This document shows, in pieces, positions 14,314 to 19,510 of a stretch of 32,154 nt of DNA. The stretch is taken from contig JBAZBX010000010.1 in assembly GCA_041671305.1 (NCBI GenBank), positions 1 to 32,154 on the forward strand, given 5' to 3'. The stretch comes from CAIPBY01 sp041671305. Its GTDB lineage: Bacteria; Patescibacteriota; Patescibacteriia; 2-01-FULL-39-33. The notes beneath the pieces were generated by a model. The model worked only from the letters and a program-made list of their open reading frames with translations. It did no database searches and was not told where the DNA came from. The translations under genes and the position numbers were made by a program. Each line of letters begins with the position of its first letter. The first letter of the stretch is position 1.

Positions 14314-14319
14314 ATAAAA

Positions 14320-14690
14320 GTAGATAGAAATTGTACCTTGCAGACCCCAGAAAACTGTTATTAATCAATGAGCTCAAGTGTTGATAATAATTTTCTGTCA
14401 TTTACTTTATGTTTTCGATCTCGCCTCATGAGGGGACAATGGGCTTCACCCTCATACTAAACTTGATCGCAGTTATACATCCGAATTAAGGACGAACATT
14501 TGATAATTTATAACTAATATAAGGTAGATGGCTGCTTTTGCCCAGAAGCGCCAATCCTAGGATTATGAATCCCTTATCTTTTTCTCATTTTACAGAAAAA
14601 AATGAAAGAAACTTGAGGCAAATTCTAGGCCCAGGCGCATGATCCCCACAAAATTATATATTTAGGGGGCGCATCATGCGCCTCTTTTCA
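14320..14690 (+). ncRNA. Candidate structured non-coding RNA, about 370 nt, family unknown
   Basis: No open frame of note, but a strong promoter, a strong terminator and several good helices. These are a long hairpin CAGAAAA...TTTTCTG (about 14349-14398, with the TTATTA/TAATAA stem inside); ATGAGGG/CCCTCAT closed within CGATC...GATCG (about 14418-14470); TGGCTGCTT/AAGCGCCA (about 14530-14555); and TCATTTT/AAAATGA (about 14584-14606). The size would fit RNase P RNA or tmRNA. I do not see the RNase P core (GAAAGTCC, ACAGAA with GGCTTA) or a tRNA-like end and tag frame, and it does not resemble 6S RNA clearly. It may be a divergent member of one of these, or something new. Confidence 0.6.
14633..14690 (+). 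terminator. Terminator of the structured RNA
   Basis: AGGCGCATGAT (14633-14643) pairs perfectly with ATCATGCGCCT (14673-14683), with CCCC/GGGG adding to the stem inside, followed by CTTTTCATTGTTATTTTTT. Confidence 0.85.
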
Positions 14691-14732
14691 TTGTTATTTT
14701 TTACTCCCTCTTGACAGGGCTTTTTATTTCCC

Positions 14733-14762
14733 TTTACATTTGTGGCCTCGGCATAATATAAT
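14733..14762 (+). promoter_or_regulatory. Promoter of the DksA/TraR-lspA-endonuclease Q unit
   Basis: TTTACA (14733-14738), an 18-base spacer and TATAAT (14757-14762). A further TTGACA at 14711 has no matching -10 at the right distance. Confidence 0.6.
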
Positions 14763-14826
14763 TAGAATAATTAAATAATTAATTTACTAAATATATTGAT
14801 CTGCGGGTCAATAATTTTTTAAAATT

Positions 14827-15201
14827 ATGGATAAAGCAACATTAAGCGAATTAAAAAAGAAGTTAGAAGAGCAAAAGGCCAGAGTATTGGCGGATTTGGA
14901 ATCCGTGGGAAGCTCTGTGGGTAGCAACGAGGGAGCCGGCTATGATGCCAAATTTCCTGATTATGGCGATTCCATGGAGGATAACGCCATAGAAGTGCAA
15001 GATTACACCAAGAATTTATCCTTGGAGCGTGATTTGCAAAAAGAGCTGGCTGGCATTGAAAAAACCCTTCAAAAGATGGAGGATGGCACTTATGGCATCT
15101 GCAATTATTGCGGACAAAAGATTGAGTTGGAGCGTTTGAAAATCAGGCCGGAATCCAGTTCTTGCGTAACATGTAAAAAACAGCTTAAGGGTCAGGAATA
15201 A
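14827..15201 (+). CDS. DksA/TraR-type C4 zinc-finger protein
   Basis: A 124-residue protein with an N-terminal coiled coil (about 5-28 and 62-84) and a C-terminal four-Cys zinc finger, Cys92-x2-Cys95 ... Cys113-x2-Cys116 (CNYC and CVTC), the DksA/TraR signature. DksA-like proteins enter the secondary channel of RNA polymerase with an acidic coiled-coil tip. The loop here has DYGDSMEDNAIEVQD (45-59), typical of the short bacterial YteA/TraR-like branch, so it need not be a true DksA. It is first of three closely spaced genes; lspA follows after 13 bases. The pairing of this protein with lspA is common in bacteria. The ATG lacks a Shine-Dalgarno site. Confidence 0.92.
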   Translation: MDKATLSELKKKLEEQKARVLADLESVGSSVGSNEGAGYDAKFPDYGDSMEDNAIEVQDYTKNLSLERDLQKELAGIEKTLQKMEDGTYGICNYCGQKIELERLKIRPESSSCVTCKKQLKGQE

Positions 15202-15214
15202 TAATTATAATTTT

Positions 15215-15679
15215 ATGAAAGCCACTTACAAGATGGGCGTCATTGGTATTTTGGCGTTTTTTTTATTTTTGACTGATAGAGTGTTCAAAGTTTTGGCGCA
15301 GAAGGGAATAGTCAGGGGAAATATCCTTGGCTGGGGTGACTGGTTTCAGTTTAGATTAACTTATAATTCCGGCGTGGCTTTTGGCATTCATCTGAATTAT
15401 TATTTCATCATTGTTTTTTATCTCATAGTTATTTTCGTTTTGATTTGGTATATAATTAACCTATACAAAACCAAATCAGGCCGGTATTTGGCTGTTTTTG
15501 CCAGTACACTTGTTTTGCTGGGCGCTATTTCTAATTTATTTGATCGCATACAGATAGGACAGGTCATTGATTATCTGTATTTGAAAAATTTCAGCATTTT
15601 TAATTTGGCGGATGCCATGATTACGGTGGGAGCGGTTATTTTGATTATAATTAGTGGGAGGAAGTCTTCTACAACTTAA
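15215..15679 (+). CDS. lspA: Lipoprotein signal peptidase (signal peptidase II)
   Basis: Cleaves the signal peptide from prolipoproteins after lipid attachment; integral membrane aspartyl protease. The 154 residues have four hydrophobic segments (about 8-28, 62-84, 92-106, 128-147). Conserved boxes are LTYNSGVAFG (48-57), GAISNLFDRIQIGQVIDYL (103-121) and FNLADAMI (129-136). The catalytic pair is Asp119 (VID) and Asp133 (LAD). Asn107 and Arg111 are also present. It is second in the operon; an AGGAA site lies a little far upstream of the ATG. No lipoprotein with a lipobox is seen in the window. Confidence 0.96.
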   Translation: MKATYKMGVIGILAFFLFLTDRVFKVLAQKGIVRGNILGWGDWFQFRLTYNSGVAFGIHLNYYFIIVFYLIVIFVLIWYIINLYKTKSGRYLAVFASTLVLLGAISNLFDRIQIGQVIDYLYLKNFSIFNLADAMITVGAVILIIISGRKSSTT

Positions 15680-15690
15680 CTGTTAAATCT

Positions 15691-16920
15691 ATGCGCTACA
15701 TTGCAGACTTGCACCTGCATTCCAAATATTCCCGGTCGTGTTCTCGCGAATTAACACTTGAGAACATTGATAAATGGTGCCAGAGGAAGGGGATAAATAT
15801 CGTGGGCACGGCTGATTTCACTCATCCGGCCTGGTTTGGGGATATAAAAAAGAATTTACACGAGGCGGAACCGGGATTATATAAATTAGAAAATGGAAAG
15901 ACTAGGTTTATTATTTCTACGGAAATTAGCTGTATTTATTCGCAAGGCGGTAAATGTCGTCGGGTGCATATCTGCCTGCTTATTCCTTCAATAGACTCGG
16001 CTGAGAAGATTATTGCTGATTTTACCAAAAGAGGCTTCAATCTCAAGTCAGATGGCCGGCCTATCATCGGCATGTCAGCCAAAAACTTAGCCAAGGCAGT
16101 ATTGGATATAGAACCGCGTGCTTTGGTAATCCCAGCGCACGTCTGGACGCCTTGGTTTGCGGTTTTTGGATCCAAATCCGGCTTTGATTCGCTTCAGGAA
16201 TGCTTTGAAGAGTTGACACCGCAGATTTATGCTATAGAAACCGGTCTTTCTTCTGACCCGCCCATGAATTGGCGCTTGTCCGCTCTGGATAATATCACTC
16301 TTCTTTCCAATTCTGATGCTCATTCTTTGGGAAATCTGGGACGCGAAGCTAATGTTTTGGAAATTGATGAAAATAATTTGTCTTACGACGAGATTTATCG
16401 CATCATAAAAGAAAAAGATAAGAAAAAATTTCTCTACACTATAGAATTTTTTCCCGAAGAAGGAAAATATCATGTTGACGGACATGCTGATTGTAAATTT
16501 TCTTGCACGCCTGAGGATAATTTAGAATTTTGTCCAACGTGCGGTAAGAAATTAATTCTTGGCGTCTTACATCGTGTCAATGAATTGGCAGATAGAAAAA
16601 ATATTAATCATGATAAATTTATCGGTTACAAAAATTTAATTCCGCTCCAAGAAATTATTGCAGATAATTTTGGAGTGGGAAAAAGTTCTAAGAAAGTTTT
16701 GAAGATATATTACGAGATGACAGATCAGAAAACTGAATTTGAAATTTTAATTGATTTAAGTGAAGAAGAGATAAAAAATATTTCCAATTCGGAGATTGCC
16801 CGGGCAGTGATAAACGTCCGATTAGGAAAGGTTGCTCTAGTTCCTGGATATGACGGAGTTTACGGTAAAATTAGCATAGAAAAGGATATTACCTCGCCAA
16901 GCCAGGATAAGCTGATTTAG
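15691..16920 (+). CDS. Endonuclease Q (PHP domain plus zinc finger)
   Basis: Matches endonuclease Q, a repair enzyme known from Thermococcales, other archaea and some bacteria, which nicks DNA 5' of deaminated bases (uracil, hypoxanthine, xanthine) and abasic sites. The N-terminal PHP fold shows the metal ligands HLHS (8-11), GTADFTHP (39-46), Glu78 (STEIS), His93 region (RRVHICLL), PAHVWTPWF (148-156) and SNSDAHS (206-212). A four-Cys zinc finger follows: Cys268, Cys272, Cys281, Cys284. The C-terminal part (about 370-405) has EIARAVINVRLGKV and VPGYDGVYGKI, the family's closing motif. The 409 residues agree with the usual length of about 400-420. It follows lspA by 11 bases and closes the operon. 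Confidence 0.9.
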   Translation: MRYIADLHLHSKYSRSCSRELTLENIDKWCQRKGINIVGTADFTHPAWFGDIKKNLHEAEPGLYKLENGKTRFIISTEISCIYSQGGKCRRVHICLLIPSIDSAEKIIADFTKRGFNLKSDGRPIIGMSAKNLAKAVLDIEPRALVIPAHVWTPWFAVFGSKSGFDSLQECFEELTPQIYAIETGLSSDPPMNWRLSALDNITLLSNSDAHSLGNLGREANVLEIDENNLSYDEIYRIIKEKDKKKFLYTIEFFPEEGKYHVDGHADCKFSCTPEDNLEFCPTCGKKLILGVLHRVNELADRKNINHDKFIGYKNLIPLQEIIADNFGVGKSSKKVLKIYYEMTDQKTEFEILIDLSEEEIKNISNSEIARAVINVRLGKVALVPGYDGVYGKISIEKDITSPSQDKLI

Positions 16921-16965
16921 TCCGTGATGTCAGTTGTCTGAATTAGAAAAAAATAGCATAACAAA

Positions 16966-17028
16966 AAATCCGCCATCTGTTCGCCTCGCATTGAAATTCA
17001 ATTCGGAGCGAGCAGATAGGCGGATTTC
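16966..17028 (+). terminator. Long terminator hairpin after the endonuclease Q gene
   Basis: AAATCCGCCATCTGTTCGCC (from 16966) pairs with GAGCGAGCAGATAGGCGGAT plus TT, up to 17028, with few mismatches: about 22 bp, with TTGAA/TTCAA in the apex. The T-tail is short. It may serve the convergent histone-like gene as well. Confidence 0.7.
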
Positions 17029-17044
17029 CTATTTGAGAAAACTT

Positions 17045-17134
17045 TTATTTCTTTTTCTTCTTAGCTGCTTTCTTTTTAGGAGCGGCTTTCTTCTTAGCTG
17101 CTTTCTTTTTTGTTGCTTTTTTCTTGGCTGCCAT
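17045..17134 (-). CDS. Lys/Ala-rich histone H1-like peptide, 29 residues
   Basis: A short gene that gene callers would probably miss. On the minus strand ATG 17134 follows AGAGGTGATTAAA, a good ribosome binding site. It encodes MAAKKKATKKKAAKKK and then a continuing repeat of AAPKKK and AAKKKKK, ending in TAA. Composition is about 60 percent Lys, the rest Ala with one Thr and one Pro. This is the pattern of bacterial histone H1-like tails (HctB, AlgP C-terminus), which bind DNA without a fold. It has its own promoter with a DnaA-box match just upstream. A role in nucleoid compaction is inference; it could also be an RNA- or ribosome-bound peptide. Confidence 0.85.
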   Translation of the reverse strand: MAAKKKATKKKAAKKKAAPKKKAAKKKKK

Positions 17135-17201
17135 TTTAATCACCTCTCTTTCTAGTTTTGATATTCATCTAAAATATTTTCAAAATATTTTAAACTTGTT
17201 T

Positions 17202-17229
17202 ATATTATATCACAAAAAAATGATGTCAA
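17202..17229 (-). promoter_or_regulatory. Promoter of the histone H1-like gene
   Basis: TTGACA (17224-17229), a 16-base spacer and TAATAT (17202-17207), leaving a leader of about 60 nt. Confidence 0.65.
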
Positions 17230-17235
17230 CAATAG

Positions 17236-17244
17236 TTATCCACA
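17236..17244 (+). promoter_or_regulatory. DnaA-box match upstream of the histone H1-like promoter
   Basis: TTATCCACA, a perfect consensus DnaA box, 6 bases upstream of the -35 box, next to a strongly AT-rich stretch (17245-17330). The AT-rich stretch holds no gene. Confidence 0.45.
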
Positions 17245-17321
17245 GAAAATAATTAATTATTTTTTATTTTTTTATTTTTATAAATTATTTTCTAATTTTA
17301 ATTCAATAAAACTTTTTTATT

Positions 17322-17696
17322 TTATTTTTTTCTTGTCAATAACTTTTTGTTTTCCAAATATTTTTCAAAATCTTCTGCAGTTTTGAAATAATATTTTTCT
17401 GCGGGGTCATCATTGTGATTGGTGCAGTCGCTATGCTTGTAATCTCGGCACATTTTCGGCCTGGTTTCATATATTTTGCAAAGTCCTTTGGAATTGAGGT
17501 TTTTGCAAGTAGTGATGAACTCTAAATACCAACAATTATCCCATCCGACATAGACGCGCACGTTTTTGTGATGCAAAAACCAGATGATATTTTGATAATC
17601 ATCGCTATCCGTAGGCTTGTCTATCTCAGTGGCGACGTATTTGCAACAGTCACTGCAATTATTGCAAGTTAGTTTTTTCTTTTTTGTATTTTTCAT
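17322..17696 (-). CDS. YkgJ-type cysteine-cluster protein
   Basis: A 124-residue member of the YkgJ/UPF0153 family, thought to bind zinc or iron. The N-terminal cluster is Cys11-x2-Cys14-x2-Cys17-Cys18 (CNNCSDCC); downstream come CKNLNSKGLCKIYETRPKMC (64-83) and RDYKHSDC, the family's second ligand block with the R-P-x-x-C element. It is soluble and rich in Lys at both ends. Its function is unknown in any organism I can recall; some members are described as Fe-S or zinc proteins. It has its own promoter and faces away from the histone-like gene's promoter region in the same direction. Confidence 0.9.
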   Translation of the reverse strand: MKNTKKKKLTCNNCSDCCKYVATEIDKPTDSDDYQNIIWFLHHKNVRVYVGWDNCWYLEFITTCKNLNSKGLCKIYETRPKMCRDYKHSDCTNHNDDPAEKYYFKTAEDFEKYLENKKLLTRKK

Positions 17697-17720
17697 GTTG
17701 ATTAATTATTTCATCATCTG

Positions 17721-17749
17721 ATTATATCAGATAATGGTAAAAAGTTGAA
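17721..17749 (-). promoter_or_regulatory. Promoter of the YkgJ-type gene
   Basis: TTCAAC (17744-17749), a 17-base spacer and TATAAT (17721-17726) on the minus strand. The -35 box is weak. Confidence 0.5.
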
Positions 17750-17775
17750 TTAAAAAAATCGCCTTTTCGGCGATT
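17750..17775 (-). terminator. Terminator at the end of the rplS-tRNA cluster
   Basis: AATCGCC (17757-17763) pairs with GGCGATT (17769-17775) around a 5-base loop, and the minus strand continues with seven T. It closes the minus-strand run that begins at rplS. Confidence 0.85.
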
Positions 17776-17786
17776 CTTATAGTCTA

Positions 17787-17982
17787 CTCTTTTAATTTAT
17801 GGACCTTAAGGGAGTTCCGCGTTCGTTCGTCGCCAGAAAGCGACGAATTCACTTGTCCTGGGACAGCGCTGAATGCTCCTTATGGTCGCATCCAGCGACG
17901 CTCAACTACACTTTTCGGCTTCCGCCTACAAGTTTGTTTCGCTTCTGTCCTGTTCGACTCCCTCAGTCAAATAAATTAAAAG
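17787..17982 (-). repeat. tRNA-linked structured element, copy A (downstream of tRNA-Ala)
   Basis: Starts with a 29-bp exact copy (17787-17815) of 17999-18027. This copy holds the last 16 nt of tRNA-Ala plus 13 bp of its 3' flank. The core follows: a GTCGC/GCGAC hairpin, CTTGTCCTGGG, the segment GAATGCTCCTTATGGTCGCA (also in B), and a closing helix GGACAG (17861-17866) with CTGTCC (17945-17950). It ends with TTCGACTCCC, which pairs with the GGGAGT of the tRNA copy, and ATAAATTAAAAG, which pairs with CTTTTAATTTAT at the left edge. So the whole element is one large inverted repeat. No open frame. Confidence 0.85.
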
Positions 17983-18012
17983 AACTGGTAAAAACCAGCT
18001 CTTTTAATTTAT
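17971..18012. terminator. Long hairpin between tRNA-Ala and element A
   Basis: ATAAATTAAAAGAACTGGT pairs with ACCAGCTCTTTTAATTTAT around AAAA, with a single mismatch. It may stop or pause transcription after tRNA-Ala. Its outer arm is shared with the element's own inverted repeat, so the two folds compete. Confidence 0.6.
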
Positions 18013-18085
18013 GGACCTTAAGGGAGTCGAACCCTTGACCCCCTGCTTGCAAAGCAGGTGCTCTGACCAACTGAGCTAAAGGCCC
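18012..18085 (-). tRNA. tRNA-Ala (TGC)
   Basis: Cloverleaf with acceptor GGGCCTT/AAGGTCC and A73, D-arm AGCTCAGTTGGTCAGAGC, anticodon loop TTTGCAA within CCTGC/GCAGG and T-loop TTCGACT. The acceptor has one G-T pair. CCA is not encoded. Its last 16 nt are copied at the far edge of element A. Confidence 0.96.
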
Positions 18086-18092
18086 GTAATTG

Positions 18093-18344
18093 TTATTTTA
18101 ATCCTACAAACAATCTTCCTATCGTTGCATTGAGGATTCCTCCGATCATGTTGGTCATTACTGCGAAAGAAATAAGAATAATGATAATGCCAATTACTTG
18201 ATATCCAGTGGAACTTCTACTGCCACCAAAGAATTTTTCCGCCCATTCCATCGGACCGATGGCTTCAACAAATTTACCCGCTTTCCAAACCATGAAAAAT
18301 CCGATTACGACGCCAATTAAACCTATTATAATTCTGACAAGCAT
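18093..18344 (-). CDS. Small membrane protein of unknown function, 83 residues
   Basis: Two hydrophobic segments (about residues 2-22, starting MLVRIIIGLIGVVIGFFMVW, and 48-66, GYQVIGIIIILISFAVMTNM), joined by a soluble stretch with GKFVEAIGPMEWAEKFFGG. The open frame extends upstream to 18401, but that part runs into element B and reads as non-coding. I therefore take ATG 18344. No Shine-Dalgarno site is seen. Small two-helix proteins of this sort occur often in Patescibacteria without known function. It sits between tRNA-Val/element B and tRNA-Ala, ending 7 bases before tRNA-Ala begins, so it is almost certainly in the same transcript. Confidence 0.8.
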   Translation of the reverse strand: MLVRIIIGLIGVVIGFFMVWKAGKFVEAIGPMEWAEKFFGGSRSSTGYQVIGIIIILISFAVMTNMIGGILNATIGRLFVGLK

Positions 18345-18370
18345 AGAAATATAATTATTTTTTTCTCTGG

Positions 18371-18510
18371 TGCGCGCCAAGGGATTTTCCGCGCGCCGCA
18401 TTAGCGTCGCTTGTCCTGGGTTGGCGCCAAATGCTCCTTATGGTCGCATCTGTCGACACTCATCCGCATTAGCGGATTCGTTTCCAACCTGTTCGAATCC
18501 CAGGTGTGCA
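18371..18510 (-). repeat. tRNA-linked structured element, copy B (downstream of tRNA-Val)
   Basis: The left edge TGCGCGCCAAGGGATT (18371-18386) is an exact copy of the last 16 nt of tRNA-Val (18550-18565). The right edge TTCGAATCCCAGGTGTGCA pairs with it, with G-T pairs. Inside are an ATTA-loop hairpin (CGCATTAGCG), CTTGTCCTGGG, closing helix GGTTGG (18419-18424) with CCAACC (18484-18489), the segment AATGCTCCTTATGGTCGCAT shared with A, and a second hairpin ATCCGC-ATTA-GCGGAT. No open frame. Confidence 0.85.
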
Positions 18511-18549
18511 AACTAATTATTTATTAGTACGGGTTTTATCCTGTATCTG

Positions 18550-18623
18550 TGCGCGCCAAGGGATTCGAACCCCTGACCCTCTCGGTGTAAACGAGATGCT
18601 CTAACCAACTGAGCTAGGCGCGC
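18550..18623 (-). tRNA. tRNA-Val (TAC)
   Basis: Cloverleaf with acceptor GCGCGCC/GGCGCGC and A73, D-arm AGCTCAGTTGGTTAGAGC, anticodon loop TTTACAC within CTCG/CGAG, T-loop TTCGAAT. CCA not encoded. Flanked by element B downstream and by element C with a broken tRNA-Val copy upstream. Confidence 0.96.
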
Positions 18624-18650
18624 ATAATATACTTTATTTTAATCTACTTT

Positions 18651-18770
18651 GGGTCAGGGGTAAACCCCTGTTCCTGGGCAGAGCTGAATGCTTCCGCTGG
18701 TCGCATTCATCTACGCTCATCTTCGCGCATTAGCGCTTGCTTCGCTTCTGCCCGTCGCATTAGCGACCCC
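18651..18770 (-). repeat. tRNA-linked structured element, copy C (inside a broken tRNA-Val)
   Basis: Shares TTCCTGGG, the block GAATGC...GGTCGCAT and TTCGCTTC with A and B. Its closing helix is GGGCAG (18676-18681) with CTGCCC (18748-18753). ATTA-loop hairpins are GCGC-ATTA-GCGC and GTCGC-ATTA-GCGAC. The left edge has GGGTCAGGGGT mirrored by ACCCCTG, taken from the variable loop and T-arm of tRNA-Val, in place of the CGCGCGCC hairpin of B and D. Confidence 0.75.
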
Positions 18771-18791
18771 TATTGGCGTAATCAAAATTAT

Positions 18792-18815
18792 TCTAACCAA
18801 CTGAGCTAGGCGCGC
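18792..18815 (-). pseudogene. Broken tRNA-Val, 5' fragment
   Basis: 24 bases identical to the 5' end of the intact tRNA-Val (acceptor 5' strand and D-arm, 18600-18623). The sequence departs at the end of the D-arm, and element C lies where the 3' half should be. It cannot give a functional tRNA. Confidence 0.85.
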
Positions 18816-18826
18816 ATATATTTTTA

Positions 18827-18910
18827 TGCTGACGGGGAGACTTGAACTCCCACGGCCTTGCGGCCACAGCCACCTCAAGGCTGCGCGTATACCAATTCCG
18901 CCACGTCAGC
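18827..18910 (-). tRNA. tRNA-Leu (GAG)
   Basis: A class II tRNA of 84 nt: acceptor GCTGACG/CGTCAGC with A73, anticodon loop TTGAGGT within CAGCC/GGCTG, a long variable arm TGGCCGCAAGGCCG and T-loop TTCAAGT. It follows rplS by 43 bases; between them is a hairpin ACAACCC/GGGTTGT (18918-18947) without a T-tail, perhaps a processing signal. Confidence 0.96.
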
Positions 18911-18953
18911 TAACTACACAACCCACCCCAAGATAGGGACGGGTTGTAAGAGA

Positions 18954-19328
18954 TTAAACTTGTTTTTCTTTCAGCTTTTTGCCGTAAGACCTCAAGAAAT
19001 AAAGCTTGGCTTGTCTGACCTGGGCGATCTTGGTAATTTCAATTTTGGCAATAACTGGTGAGTAAATCGGGAAGATCCTTTCTACGCCGATTCCGCCGGA
19101 AGCAATTTTCCTGACCTTGATAGTGGCATTTTTTTGGTTACCACCTTTTCTGGCTAGTACAATGCCTTCAAAAATTTGGATTCTTTGTTTTTCTTCACCC
19201 TTGGTATTCTTTTCTTTGATAATTTGGTGAACTTTTATGGTGTATCCCGCTTTGATTTTTGGTAGAACCTCGGAGATCCAATCTTTGGCTGAACCTGCTA
19301 CTGATTTTTTGGTTGTTTCTTTGCTCAT
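18954..19328 (-). CDS. rplS: 50S ribosomal protein L19
   Basis: Sits at the interface of the two ribosomal subunits. The core of L19 is clear from about residue 22: LPKIKAGYTIKVHQIIKEKN, RIQIFEGIVLARKGG (49-63), ATIKVRKIASGGIGVERIFP and YSPVIAKIEITKIAQVRQAKLYFLR, with the basic C-terminus. About 17 extra residues (MSKETTKKSVAGSAKDW) precede the usual start, so the protein is 124 residues against about 115. It opens a minus-strand unit that runs on into tRNA-Leu, tRNA-Val and tRNA-Ala. rplS is often next to trmD and rimM; those are absent here. Confidence 0.97.
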   Translation of the reverse strand: MSKETTKKSVAGSAKDWISEVLPKIKAGYTIKVHQIIKEKNTKGEEKQRIQIFEGIVLARKGGNQKNATIKVRKIASGGIGVERIFPIYSPVIAKIEITKIAQVRQAKLYFLRSYGKKLKEKQV

Positions 19329-19372
19329 ATTATTTATATCTTTCTGTATAATAAATTGGTTAAGACCTAAAA

Positions 19373-19401
19373 ATAATAACTTATTTTCGGTAAAAAGTCA
19401 A
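19373..19401 (-). promoter_or_regulatory. Promoter of rplS and the tRNA cluster
   Basis: TTGACT (19396-19401), a 17-base spacer and TATTAT (19373-19378), giving a leader of about 38 nt. Confidence 0.75.
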
Positions 19402-19461
19402 GAAAATTTGTCAGAATGTCCATATATTTATATTTTTTCATATTTTTGGGCTCTAAATCGC

Positions 19462-19499
19462 AAAACACCCCATCAATATTATAGACGGGGTGTTTTTTT
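19462..19499. terminator. Terminator of the trpB-like gene
   Basis: AAAACACCCC (19462-19471) pairs with GGGGTGTTTT (19487-19496) around a 15-base loop. It begins 11 bases after the stop of the trpB-like gene on the minus strand. The longer T-run is on the plus strand, so it may act both ways. Confidence 0.75.
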
Positions 19500-19510
19500 G
19501 ATGTGCTGGA

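Noticed and set aside
14320..14690. RNase P RNA, tmRNA or 6S RNA
   Set aside because: The size fits, but the RNase P core sequences, a tRNA-like end with tag frame, and a clear 6S bubble are not visible on either strand. Left as unidentified RNA.
14711..14716. TTGACA at 14711 as the -35 box of the DksA/TraR unit
   Set aside because: No -10 box lies 16-18 bases downstream; TTTACA at 14733 pairs better with TATAAT at 14757.
16934..17155. 73-codon plus-strand frame
   Set aside because: It is the antisense of the Lys/Ala-rich histone-like gene, giving Phe/Leu/Cys repeats; the minus strand has the start, ribosome binding site and promoter.
18345..18401. N-terminal extension of the small membrane protein to 18401
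   Set aside because: The extra 19 codons run into element B, including its copied tRNA end, and contain no protein-like pattern.
17787..18815. Integron attC array or CRISPR
   Set aside because: No regular repeat-spacer pattern, no attC core boxes (GTTRRRY), and no integrase or cas gene; the repeats are linked to tRNA ends instead.
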